Notes under the pieces: model-generated
Database searches by the model: none
Told to the model about the DNA's origin: nothing
What the model saw: the letters and a program-made list of their open reading frames with translations, nothing else
NCBI GenBank assembly: GCA_023399215.1
Contig: JAEWQJ010000009.1
Coordinates: 62,001-126,000, forward strand
Direction of reading: 5' to 3'
Length of the DNA stretch: 64,000 nt
DNA from: Methanobacteriota archaeon
GTDB taxonomy: Archaea; Halobacteriota; Methanosarcinia; Methanosarcinales; Methanosarcinaceae
Part shown: positions 45,539 to 54,556 of the stretch, in pieces
Layout: every line of letters begins with the position of its first letter
Position numbering within the stretch: position 1 is the first letter of the stretch
Position numbers and translations under genes: made by a program

Positions 45539-45974
45539 ATAACTCCTCCACAATAGCTCCGGCTTTTTCCCTGTTTTTCGGATAAGTCTCGATCTTGACT
45601 TTTGCAGTGATCGCATCCGAGGAATCAGTCAGCCTCACCTGCTGCAAGTATGCAGCCTGCTTGTCAAAGCGAAGATGGAAGACCTGATCATCATCCAGCC
45701 TTTCGGGCATTTCTTCCCTCAGCTTTGCTACATCTTCTTCGGAAAAGTTCTCCCGTACGAAGCGGGCAAAACTCAGACAGTCTGCCTTTCTTTTAAGCTG
45801 CACGCTCAGGATAGTAATGGGATTTCCATGGTGCCCTTCAGCCTGGAACTCTTCAATGAGTTTGCTCCCGTCCCGGACGCCGGCACCGGATAAAAAAAAG
45901 TCCAGAGCCTCACGGACTCTGGATACGTCTTCGGTTGCGTGGGCGATCACACGCAGTATTATGTGATGAATCAC
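45531..45974 (-). CDS. Exosome-linked RNA-binding protein (COG1325 type)
   Basis: 147 residues; matches the archaeal RNA-binding domain family often placed between L15e and Rpp30 and predicted to belong to the exosome. Pattern: VIAHATEDVSRVREALDFFL, then GHHGNPITIL, then HLRFDKQAA. GTG start overlapping the L15e stop by 4 bases. Probably binds double-stranded or structured RNA; this follows from family context. Confidence 0.88.
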   Translation of the reverse strand: MIHHIILRVIAHATEDVSRVREALDFFLSGAGVRDGSKLIEEFQAEGHHGNPITILSVQLKRKADCLSFARFVRENFSEEDVAKLREEMPERLDDDQVFHLRFDKQAAYLQQVRLTDSSDAITAKVKIETYPKNREKAGAIVEELFG

Positions 45975-46561
45975 TTGCCTCGACTCTTGTTTGCACGGAT
46001 ACTCGGTCTGGTCTTTTCAGTACCTTTTCCGCGTGCAGACATGCCTCTGCCCTTCTGGCCGGCACTGGTCTTGCCCCTTGCGGCTCTGTCCCTGACGGAC
46101 GGGTCGCATACCCAGTTCAGGTTTTTATCGCTCTTTATTACAGGGTGGAAGGGGTCTACAAGAATAACTTCAAACCACTTGTTCTTTCCGTCCTCCCCTA
46201 CCCAGTAGGAGTTCAGGACTTCAAGGTTCGGGTATTTGCGATCTGCGCGGGCTTCGGCAATTCTCTGAATGCTCATGCCGCCTGTGATCTTGTTTACTCC
46301 CATTTTTTGGGTTCTTCTTCCACGGTTGAACCTTGTTTTACCAAGTCCTCCGCGGCGTACTTTTACTCTGGCAACGACAATGCCCTGCTTGGCTTTGTAT
46401 CCAATGGAGCGTGCTTTGTCGATTCTTGTGGGTCTTTCAATTCTGGTCACGGATCCCTGCTTTCTCCAGACCTGCATGCGCTCCCAGCGGAGTTCGTTCA
46501 CGTAAGTCTCATTAGGGTTTTTCCATGCATCACGTACGTATGTGTAATAAGATTTTACCAA
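45971..46561 (-). CDS. rpl15e: 50S ribosomal protein L15e
   Basis: About 196 residues with the L15e blocks VKSYYTYVRDAWKNP, RKQGSVTRIERPTR, RSIGYKAKQGI, and a basic C-terminus. The TTG start at 46561 gives the conserved MVKS N-terminus and has GGTG 6 bases upstream; starts at 46570 or 46573 are possible. First gene of the leftward superoperon that runs through RNase P, proteasome, SBDS and exosome genes. Confidence 0.95.
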   Translation of the reverse strand: MVKSYYTYVRDAWKNPNETYVNELRWERMQVWRKQGSVTRIERPTRIDKARSIGYKAKQGIVVARVKVRRGGLGKTRFNRGRRTQKMGVNKITGGMSIQRIAEARADRKYPNLEVLNSYWVGEDGKNKWFEVILVDPFHPVIKSDKNLNWVCDPSVRDRAARGKTSAGQKGRGMSARGKGTEKTRPSIRANKSRGK

Positions 46562-46835
46562 TTTAAACACCAAGTTTCACTTTTGTTTCACGGTTCAGCC
46601 CTGCCTGCAGGACCACATTCCAACGGGATCTAATCCCGAAAATGAAACATGGGATAAACTGAACCATCTGATTTAAAGCTTTGCCCATAAACAGCTCGAT
46701 TAAGTGAAAACTCTACGCAAAAAGAGAGAAGATGGGAAATATATTAAAAAGAGAAAAAGAAAAGCTGTGGGTTTCTGAGAAAATTCAGGGAAGTAACCGT
46801 TAGAACTCAAGCTATTTCTCAGACGAGAAAATAAA

Positions 46836-47429
46836 CTACTGATCATATATGTAACTAATAGATACAGTAAAAATACTTTCGTTCTTTTCAAGCTCATTTT
46901 TTATTTGGATTGCATTTCTCTCTGGAATCCAATACCTGTATCCATCCGGCTTTTCAAAACGAATAGAACACCAGATGAACTGTTTCACCGGAATATTATA
47001 TTTATTTAGTATCGCAAGAAAATTCTCATCGTGGACAGCTTGTTCAGATACTGTAAATACTTGATAATCTCCTTTCCTGATTACATGAGCAGGAGAAGAT
47101 ACAATCCAATCTTTTTTCTCTTCCCTCATCTTTTTACTTATTTCGCGCCTTATGTCCCAATTATCCGTATCTAACATTATGTAGTATTTGTCCGCTATAC
47201 CATCAGTATTGTACTTTATACTATAGTTCATAGTAAGGTTGCAGCTTTCAAGAATAGCTTTTACTTCTGATTCGGAAACACCGTCTTCAAATCCAATAAA
47301 GAAGCCAGCTACCTTTAGTTCTTTAACTGGCGTTTTCGTATCAACTGGTGTTTTCATAAATGTTCCCGCAAATACTATGAGAATTAGAAAAACAATCAAA
47401 ATAGCGAGTTCCTTATTGATTTTGCTCAT
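46836..47429 (-). CDS. UPF0228 family protein
   Basis: About 197 residues. A single N-terminal hydrophobic helix (ILIVFLILIVFAG, about residues 8-20) anchors or exports the protein, followed by an alpha/beta ectodomain (VAGFFIGFEDGVSESEV at about 42-58). This pattern matches UPF0228, a family mostly seen in Methanosarcina; the function is unknown. ATG at 47429 has GGTGG 5 bases before; an earlier ATG at 47441 lacks a site. Confidence 0.78.
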   Translation of the reverse strand: MSKINKELAILIVFLILIVFAGTFMKTPVDTKTPVKELKVAGFFIGFEDGVSESEVKAILESCNLTMNYSIKYNTDGIADKYYIMLDTDNWDIRREISKKMREEKKDWIVSSPAHVIRKGDYQVFTVSEQAVHDENFLAILNKYNIPVKQFIWCSIRFEKPDGYRYWIPERNAIQIKNELEKNESIFTVSISYIYDQ

Positions 47430-47586
47430 ACCAACCACCATAAGGAGACGGAAAATTTTTAGCTCCTAAATATATAGAGAGCCTCAAACCATCAGTTTCT
47501 ATACTTCATGTACCCTTCATGTGCCAGATCTAACACGCAATGAATAATTAAAAGTCGCCGACGATCAGATTAGTCCAAGCCCTGAA

Positions 47587-49344
47587 TTACTTTTTCCTGA
47601 GTTTCCATCCTCCATACAGGCAGGTCAAGCTTCCCAAAAGTTCAAAACCTGGTGTAGATCTAATTTCACTTGATTCACTTGGTTTACTTCCATTATCAGA
47701 TTTGGAATTGCTATTGTTTGAATTACTGAGTTCTTCATTGTTTTCTTCTTTAGGCATCTTTACAGTTTCAGTCGCGAGTTCATCGATAAATATTCCCTCA
47801 TCAAAAATAACTGGAACAGTAGTCACATTTTGTTTTCTTGCTTCTTCATCAATAATCTGATAAATCTCCTTAACTATGGCATTCTTTTCTTCAGAAGGCA
47901 ACGTTTCGTTAATTCCTACATCCAGTCTAGTTAGCTCCGCTCCGTATACTATTACCTGACCTTTTTCCATATATGGAGTGATTTTATCCTGGGTGCTACC
48001 AGAAATCGCAGAAAGTTTATCTGCCCAGGTCATGATTTCATTTTGATCTTTTAATAAAGGAATTTTTCCATAAGCTACAACAATTTTATCCATTGGTATT
48101 GTTGGTTTTTCCTTCATATATTCTTCAAGAACATGTATTTCTGATTCGGACAGGTTCGCGGTACTATCCCCAAACCAATGATAGATGCCCTGTTTCGAAT
48201 CCAGTGGAATTTCTTCTCTATAGATACCATACCCAAATTCTACCGGAATATCCTGTATACCCATCTGCTTTGCAGAATTATCAATCAGAGAGTAGATATC
48301 GTTTATAAGCGATTCACTTACGTTACCATACTTGAATAAAATCACAAAGTACCCCTTGGAATTAGTTCCACATGTTACGACTTCTCCATGAGGATACATG
48401 TATTTGGAGGTAACTGTATCTTTTATATTATTGCCAAGCTCTTCAAGAGTAGAGTTCCAGTTTTCTTTTTGTTCATCAGATTTTAGTACAGGAAGTTTTC
48501 CATACCTGGCAATTACAGTATTCCCATATGAATCAAGACCAAAAAAGTAGTTATAATACCCATAGTACACATTGCTGGTTTCATAATTTGAATAATTATC
48601 CAGTATAACTGGCACACTGATGCAAATTCCCTTATTAGCTACCTCTTTTTCTATAGATTTAGTATATTTCTCACTTTTATTCCACTCTATTAAATTTCCA
48701 CCTACTCCATTCTTCATTTTGTGTTCGTACATTGACCAGACGCCAAGTTGTGTTTCAGTTGCAGGCCTATCCGGTACCACCTCAAGACTGTAGACATCTA
48801 CAAATATCCGATGTTCATCTCCTGAAGTCTTGTCTTTTACTACGGTCATTGCCCCAATACGGGGATAGCTATATTCAACCATCTTAGTTGATTTTATTTC
48901 CCCATCCGGATATTCGTTTCTGGCAACTTCAATTGATTTTTTCAAGGCTTCAGTTGTATTGTACAGGTATGTAGTAGTTTCAATAACCTGGACTGATGGC
49001 CCCAGTGTTTTATTTGCACCAACGTAAATTTTACCTACTAATGTATTATTTTTATATGCTGAAAATTCATAAAATAATTTTTGACCGTTTATGTCATAAA
49101 GTTCAAGTGGTTCAGGATCAATAGATGCTCCTGTCCAGTTTTCAAAGTCTGGGACGTCGGATGACATAAAATCTATTATGTGCGCATTTGCGTGTTCAAA
49201 GGCTTTCTCCGCAGTTACAGAATAATTATTCTCTTCCTCTGCGCTAACAGCAGGTACCAACCCCACAACAACCAGCAGTATTGCTAAAATTAGTGTTCCC
49301 ATTCCAAACTGTTTCTTAGTTAACCGTAGTTTACTGAATAACAT
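47587..49344 (-). CDS. Secreted protein with PGF-type C-terminal sorting signal
   Basis: 585 residues. Signal peptide (residues about 1-35, ending AVSA). The C-terminus carries a Ser/Asn-rich linker (about 535-565), then STPGFE, a short hydrophobic helix and a basic tail (KLRKK), the tripartite PGF-CTERM-type archaeosortase signal. The ectodomain has two repeats of a KQMGIQDIPVEFGYGIY / KQNVTTVPVIFDEGIF-like unit. Exported and probably cell-wall anchored; function unknown. Confidence 0.85.
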   Translation of the reverse strand: MLFSKLRLTKKQFGMGTLILAILLVVVGLVPAVSAEEENNYSVTAEKAFEHANAHIIDFMSSDVPDFENWTGASIDPEPLELYDINGQKLFYEFSAYKNNTLVGKIYVGANKTLGPSVQVIETTTYLYNTTEALKKSIEVARNEYPDGEIKSTKMVEYSYPRIGAMTVVKDKTSGDEHRIFVDVYSLEVVPDRPATETQLGVWSMYEHKMKNGVGGNLIEWNKSEKYTKSIEKEVANKGICISVPVILDNYSNYETSNVYYGYYNYFFGLDSYGNTVIARYGKLPVLKSDEQKENWNSTLEELGNNIKDTVTSKYMYPHGEVVTCGTNSKGYFVILFKYGNVSESLINDIYSLIDNSAKQMGIQDIPVEFGYGIYREEIPLDSKQGIYHWFGDSTANLSESEIHVLEEYMKEKPTIPMDKIVVAYGKIPLLKDQNEIMTWADKLSAISGSTQDKITPYMEKGQVIVYGAELTRLDVGINETLPSEEKNAIVKEIYQIIDEEARKQNVTTVPVIFDEGIFIDELATETVKMPKEENNEELSNSNNSNSKSDNGSKPSESSEIRSTPGFELLGSLTCLYGGWKLRKK

Positions 49345-50182
49345 TCGTCTAACTCCTGGTGATTTTTCCCTAGGAGGCAGAATCAGGCAGTCTTAAATTA
49401 TACAAAAAGCTAACATGCACAATGCCGCTTAGGGGTATTCTATGAAGTTTGAGCTATCCTGAAAAGTACTTTTGAACTCCATAAATTCCTCTCTATTGGC
49501 TCCTTATAAATTTTCTGTGCAAACTCTCAAACTATGTAATTTTCACACTCATTTTGAATCCTCAGTTTTTCCCTGGAGTTTGATAGTTTGATGATCTGGT
49601 TAGAAAGTATATATATCAGCGAATTGCCTTAACTCGCATTCAAATATATATAAAAAAGAATGAACACAATTATACAGTTTTGTAAGCCGATATTTCAATT
49701 AATCCATATGAAATTTAGAATTATCTATTATCTAACTGTAGATTAATAGTGAATAAATGCCCTAGATTATTGATAATTTGGAGTCATTTACATAATACTC
49801 GCCGGAACTGGCTGTGGAGCGGGGATGTGTATGGCGAAAAGGCATGAAAAAATACGAGAGAAAAAAAACAAGAAGAAACAGAAAAAAACTAAAAAACAAT
49901 AACAGATAAAACAAAAAGAAAGAGATAAAAGGAAACAAGAAGATTCAGGAAAAAATAAAAATAATAACAAATGAAACAAAAAAGAACAGAGAAAAAACAA
50001 TAATAGAAAAAAACTAAAAAACAATAACAGAAAAAAACTAAAAACAATAACAAAAAACTAAAAAACAATAGCGGATGAAAAAATATAGGAACTCATAAAG
50101 TGAAGCAGAACCGAATAAAAAGAATAAACGCAAATGAACGGTTCTTATATAATTAAATCAAAAAAACTACACCACTTTTGCT
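49345..50182. other. Long intergenic region with A-rich tandem repeats
   Basis: 49850-50090 is nearly all A/C/G on the plus strand, with AAAAAACTAAAAAACAATAAC repeated several times (reported here in shorter form: AAAACTAAAAAACAATAA). No gene is seen. A Phe-rich minus-strand frame over it is a composition artefact. Confidence 0.7.
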
Positions 50183-50674
50183 TCAGCGTGGCGTGTCCAG
50201 GGAATCACCAGGCACCGGGACCTCATTTCTTTTGAGTTTTACCTCTTTTCCTTTGATATTCTTTTTATTCTTATCTTCTAGAATCGGAAGAGCCGCCATG
50301 ATTCCATCAAGTATGGCTTCAGGTCTTGGGCAGCAGCCTGGAACATATATATCTACAGGTATAACCTGATCCACTCCACCGATTACGTTATAGCAACCGT
50401 GGAAAATCCCACCTGTGGATGCGCATGCGCCGACTGCTATAACAACTTTTGGATCGGGAATCTGGTTATAGATATTTACAAGCACATTCACATTTTTGTA
50501 ATTCACTGCACCTGTAACCACCATTATATCCGCTTGCTTGGGGGTACCGATGTTTAAAACACCAAATCTTTCAGCGTCATATAGGGGAGTAAGACAAGCT
50601 ATTACTTCAATATCACAGCCATTACAACTGTTACAGTTAACATGTATAATCCATGGAGATTTTGCTAACGCCAT
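50183..50674 (-). CDS. echC: EchC-like [NiFe] hydrogenase small subunit (NuoB/20-kDa family), orphan
   Basis: 163 residues. Cys17 and Cys20 (CNGC), Cys84 (GACAS) and Cys114 (PGCCPRP) form the N2-type 4Fe-4S ligand set of the NuoB/hydrogenase small-subunit family. The N-terminal KSPWIIHVNCNSCNGCDIE matches Methanosarcina EchC, and the C-terminal tail is about 25 residues longer (KGKEVKLKRN). In a complete Ech complex it passes electrons from ferredoxin to the large subunit. No echA, B, D, E or F lies next to it: both flanks are long and noncoding. Start ATG has only a weak AAGAG upstream. Confidence 0.85.
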   Translation of the reverse strand: MALAKSPWIIHVNCNSCNGCDIEVIACLTPLYDAERFGVLNIGTPKQADIMVVTGAVNYKNVNVLVNIYNQIPDPKVVIAVGACASTGGIFHGCYNVIGGVDQVIPVDIYVPGCCPRPEAILDGIMAALPILEDKNKKNIKGKEVKLKRNEVPVPGDSLDTPR

Positions 50675-51268
50675 AAATATTTCTCTTTTGTGTTATTTTC
50701 ATCGGAGCAATGGATAGGATCATTACATTTACCCTGCGTTCCGCAGTACATTTCTCAGTAGGGCTTTTGAAACACATTCGAATGACCTGAAATCTAGTGT
50801 AGCTCGATGAAAATTGAATACAATTAATAATTTATATAGAATTATTATATATTAAGTTAATTATAAAAAAGAGTTTCAAACTACTTCTTGTGATTAAGAG
50901 ATAATTATAATTAAAAGAAAACATCTGAAGACTAAAAATGGATCTTCACTAGTTTGAATGGGTGGCTTGATCTCTTTTTCTTGAACGATATAGTGAGACT
51001 AACAATCCCAGGTTGAAATTCTATTAATGTCTAAAAAACGACACCATTCCAAAAAAAGAAGCTATCAAAAAAGAAAAGACTCTGGCAAATCATAGGTTCA
51101 TAAAAATCAGATGAGCTAAGTACTTTTTTGATAACCTATTGATTGCTTTTACTTTAATTCTTACTCGATTATTCTTGAGAAATATTTCATTAACTCAGAA
51201 CCTGACAGAGTCGCCTTATCAGAAGTATAATTTCACAAAAAATAAATTAAATAAATAGTTTAAGTGTT
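50675..51268. other. Intergenic region upstream of echC
   Basis: About 590 AT-rich bases with no gene. If the echC promoter is here it lies near 50800-50870, where TATA-like stretches (AATTTATATAG) occur. Confidence 0.45.
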
Positions 51269-51616
51269 TTATTTCAATAATTTCAGGGCTTCTCGGCAAG
51301 CAGCAATAGCCGGAGCTCCTGAGGTGATAAAGATAACTTCCATGGCTTCCATGATTTCTTCTTTAGTGACTCCATGATTAAGAGCACTTTTCATCTGAGC
51401 CACTGTACAGGCCTCACACTGCTTAGATGCCACAACTGCAAGTGCCATAAGGATTTTTGTTTTTGCAGGCAGAGCTCCATCAGATAATAATTTTCCATCA
51501 CAACGTCTGTACTTTGTAAGAAACTCAGGATCAAGTTCTTCAATTGTTTCTAAAATCTGGGGCTTAAATCCCATTTTCTTTTCTATACTCTCTGTTACTG
51601 TTTTATGGTCTGCCAA
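51269..51616 (-). CDS. Carboxymuconolactone decarboxylase/AhpD-like peroxidase protein
   Basis: 115 residues, the AhpD/CMD fold of small subunits. The catalytic pair is CEAC (Cys-x-x-Cys) in KQCEACTVAQMKSALNHG, at about residues 64-67, with the conserved His at 77. It acts as a peroxidatic disulfide reductase or, in CMD, a decarboxylase. TTG start after GGTGACAT. It begins a run of small redox and zinc proteins on the same strand (51.2-53.0 kb). Confidence 0.88.
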   Translation of the reverse strand: MADHKTVTESIEKKMGFKPQILETIEELDPEFLTKYRRCDGKLLSDGALPAKTKILMALAVVASKQCEACTVAQMKSALNHGVTKEEIMEAMEVIFITSGAPAIAACREALKLLK

Positions 51617-51868
51617 ATTATGTCACCTACCTATAGAATAATATATAAAATAATATTAGATATTTCTTTTTATATTTAAAATTTGACTGTTAAATATAGA
51701 ACTGTGCAACTATAAATTTATAAATGAATCTTTAATTGGTCCAGTTCCAAACAATTTTCAACCCTTTGGGGTTAGTACTTAGGGGCAAGGAAATAATGCC
51801 AATAGAATTAAATTGGAAATAAGCCTTCGATCTAATAAATGAGCTGTTAAAATTTCGAAACCAGCTTT

Positions 51869-52090
51869 TTAGACGCAGCCTATGTCCCCAATAGTGGCAT
51901 CAATGCACTCACGACACATCATTCTGGGAAGATCTTTCTTTAGTGTCAAATGGGGAAGTGGATACCCTCCTTTCATAGGTAACTCTACTTCTTTGATATG
52001 ATCTATACAGAGACCTTTTCCACAGACGATGCAAACCCCTACTGCCTCACTATCTTTATTTTCTTCAGAGCAATCATAACACTTCATCAT
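51869..52090 (-). CDS. DUF2180 family zinc-finger protein, copy A
   Basis: 73 residues, with CYDC, CIVC, C-x2-H (CIDH) and CREC metal-ligand pairs, so two zinc sites in a B-box-like cross-brace. Typical DUF2180 N-terminus KCYDCSEE. It begins with two ATG codons after GAGGTGA. It lies 11 bases after its paralogue at 52102, so they are probably co-transcribed. Function unknown. Confidence 0.85.
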   Translation of the reverse strand: MMKCYDCSEENKDSEAVGVCIVCGKGLCIDHIKEVELPMKGGYPLPHLTLKKDLPRMMCRECIDATIGDIGCV

Positions 52091-52101
52091 TCTTTGTCAC
52101 C

Positions 52102-52332
52102 TCAACAAACCTCATTAAATAGGCAGTTTTCCTTCAGGGCTCCATGGCAAGAATGGCACATAATTCTTTTAATGTGCTCAATGTCAGGCCTCAGTTCAAT
52201 TGGATAACTTCCTTCCCAAACAGGAGTTTCCTCACGAATAAGATGCTCTTTGCAAACCCCTCTACCACACGCAATACAAATCCCAACGGCGTCAGTATCT
52301 TTACCTTCTTTAGCGCATTCATAGCATTTCAT
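52102..52332 (-). CDS. DUF2180 family zinc-finger protein, copy B
   Basis: 76 residues with the same CxxC-CIAC-C-x2-H-CHSC ligand order as copy A (KCYECAKEG..., ICIACGRGVCKEH) and a longer C-terminus ending NCLFNEVC, which adds a further Cys pair. About half of the aligned positions are shared with copy A. GGAGGAAAGCTT precedes the ATG. Tandem duplication product. Confidence 0.85.
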   Translation of the reverse strand: MKCYECAKEGKDTDAVGICIACGRGVCKEHLIREETPVWEGSYPIELRPDIEHIKRIMCHSCHGALKENCLFNEVC

Positions 52333-52429
52333 AAGCTTTCCTCCAGGTAAGAAAAAGTTGTTTATTTATCCGAAAATTTGGTTAAAATGTATGAAAGTAT
52401 AATTTATTAATTAAATTATACAGATGACT

Positions 52430-52558
52430 TTATTCCCCATTAACAAGAGTCATTTCCTGGCCACAACAAACAAGAGTTCCTCCACCTACTTCTTCTACTA
52501 CAACTTCGTTACCGCATATCTCACAAAGATATCTTTCCCCTTTAGCAGATACACCCAT
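52430..52558 (-). CDS. Desulforedoxin-like protein
   Basis: 42 residues. The metal ligands match desulforedoxin exactly: CEIC (12-15) and vicinal CC at 31-32 with GQEM following; the GGGTLVCCG segment is the classical signature. It binds one rubredoxin-like Fe(Cys4) per chain, probably as a dimer, and may act in superoxide or peroxide defence. The start at 52558 has GGTGA upstream at good distance; an ATG at 52564 two codons before is possible. Confidence 0.88.
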   Translation of the reverse strand: MGVSAKGERYLCEICGNEVVVEEVGGGTLVCCGQEMTLVNGE

Positions 52559-52860
52559 AAACATTTCACCCCGGTTCCTCTAAGTTATTATCTCAAAGCA
52601 TTTAAATTAAACTTTCCCGTTGCTATACTTATTTAGTTTTAGAGAACAATCCATAAATTCAAAGCTGATTCTCTGAAAACTTAAATGGCAAAAAAATTAA
52701 ATTCGCTATGGATGAGATCTTAAAAGACATATGTCTTTTACCGTGAAAGAATTATCAAAGAACAAAGCACTAATAATATTTTTTATGTTTTTTCACAAGT
52801 ATGGTGTGCTTCTTTTTTGACTTTATTGAAGACTCAATCCACTAGCGGATAAGAGCCAGC

Positions 52861-52983
52861 TTACTTACAGGTGTCAAGAAGACCCTTCTTTTTACCTCCT
52901 CTTTGTTCAGAGGGGTGTATCGGTTCAACTTTTGCTTCTTCTTCCTTTGTTTCTGCATTCTTTTCTTCATTATGTTGGGTCAT
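52861..52983 (-). CDS. Small hydrophilic protein (40 residues)
   Basis: Hydrophilic, Glu/Lys-rich N-terminal half (residues 5-19) and a C-terminal GGKKKGLLDTCK with one Cys. AGGAG lies 8 bases before the ATG, which supports translation. No known family. It is the most upstream gene of a row of small redox/zinc proteins on this strand, but 300 bases separate it from the desulforedoxin gene. Confidence 0.6.
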   Translation of the reverse strand: MTQHNEEKNAETKEEEAKVEPIHPSEQRGGKKKGLLDTCK

Positions 52984-53947
52984 AGATTCAACTCCTAAAT
53001 CAGTGATACTTTTAGCAATTTATTATAAATGTTATATTTATTGATCAAATATTTATCAACCTTCAAAGGATTCACAATTTTTATTTATGTTCAGATTGCT
53101 CCTGCCAACTTTTTTAGATACATTGACAGTTTTTCCCATCCCCTCCTTTTGACCAATAAAACATTAACTGGATCAAATTTGATAACATATACACAATCTA
53201 GAGATTTTATTATCCTGGGATCGCAAAATTTGAGTTGATTCCACTAGCAATTAACTGGCATCAATCAAATTCCTTTCACGTTACAATAAATAATTTTCCC
53301 AGTGGTTACCCAATTATCCTTGTAATTATTTTAAATTATTTATATGAAAAATTGTTTATTAACAAAAGACAGCCTAGAATAAAATATTTTAAAGCCGAAC
53401 AATACTATTATATAAATAAAGTGCAATGACTATGTATAAAATTGCATCCTCTTCATATTTAGTGGATTTTCAACCACATAAAAATATAATAGCTGTTCCA
53501 TTTCTACTTATTATTTCTGAAAATCTCTACAAAATAGAAAATTTATATTTTCTTCCTCTCATTACATCTCAGTTTTTTAAGTTTTATTTTTTCCTTTGAC
53601 CAGCGGCAGAAGCTTGAATATCTGAGTGTCAGAATTTCCATAATATCTATAGATTTTCCCACAAACTTTATAACTTTATAGATACATAAATTCAGCAAAA
53701 CAGTTTATAAAATCTAAATATGTTTAGTTATAAGGAATATTCCTAATTTATAAGTTTATTTTTGTTTAACTCTGGGAAACTTACTTAAAAATGAGGAAGC
53801 ACACAAATACATTTAAATTAAAGGGACAGAATAATAATATAATAGTAATATAATAATATAATAGTAATATAACAATATTATACTGATATTATAATAATAA
53901 TGATATTAATATTGTAAGAGTAATATTAATAATTATAGGTGGTAATA
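52984..53947. other. Long AT-rich region
   Basis: No gene seen. 53820-53930 is almost pure A/T with TAATATAATA-type repeats just before the gene at 53948, and probably contains its promoter. Other frames here lack protein-like features. Confidence 0.5.
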
Positions 53948-54277
53948 TTGGGGGAAACCATTGAGTATTGTCATTATGGTCGTTATATAAAAATGCCTGG
54001 AAAACTCCTTGAGCCTATAGATAGTATGGCCAAAATCAGTTTAAATAAAGATGAGCGAAAAATCTTACAGGGTTTTGTGCATAACAAGGCTGAACAAAAA
54101 ACCGATTACTACGACAAGAAAATAGCTGAAATGAAGCAGAAGTACGACATGGATTTTTCAACTTTTCAGAATAAGATCTATTTGAGAGAAGCAGAGATAG
54201 AGCTTGAAGAATGGAATGATTTCGTGCTATGGGGAAGTTACGTCAAAGCACACCGATATTGGGCCCAGTTTTGCTGA
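53948..54277 (+). CDS. Conserved-looking small protein, possible antitoxin
   Basis: About 109 residues, hydrophilic with a long helical middle (NKAEQKTDYYDKKIAEMK), and a C-terminal aromatic block (EEWNDFVLWGSYVKAHRYW). This helical shape and the W..F..W..Y pattern recall archaeal antitoxin-like proteins that sit next to toxin genes, but no toxin is adjacent. TTG start at 53948 has AGGTGG 5 bases upstream; a GTG at 53939 overlaps this site. Family not recognised with certainty. Confidence 0.55.
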   Translation: MGETIEYCHYGRYIKMPGKLLEPIDSMAKISLNKDERKILQGFVHNKAEQKTDYYDKKIAEMKQKYDMDFSTFQNKIYLREAEIELEEWNDFVLWGSYVKAHRYWAQFC

Positions 54278-54452
54278 GTGAAACCCAAACCCGTTAGTTT
54301 ATTATTATCTCCCAGACTTCACGTGAAAAAAGAAACTCCACCAGCTTTGCAGCTATGACAACGAGCATTTTTAAGGAAGGTTAGTTTTTGTTTTTTTGGC
54401 AAGTACTCCTTTAAAGGGCTCTCAGCTAGCTTACGAGATCTAAAAATAAGGC

Positions 54453-54520
54453 ATAAGACAATATAAAACTGAGAGACAATATAAAACTGAGAGACAATTA
54501 AAACTGAGAGACAATAACAG
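54453..54520. repeat. 19-bp tandem repeat, about 3.5 units
   Basis: Unit near GACAATATAAAACTGAGA repeated between 54457 and 54517, shortly before the convergent gene end at 54557. Confidence 0.8.
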
Positions 54521-54556
54521 ATTATAATGTAAGCAGAAATTCATGTCAGACCCTGT

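Noticed and set aside
45935..46633. 232-residue plus-strand frame
   Set aside because: Shadow of the L15e gene, whose sequence is unmistakable on the other strand.
49788..50024. 78-residue Phe-rich frame
   Set aside because: Result of an A-rich repeat on the plus strand.
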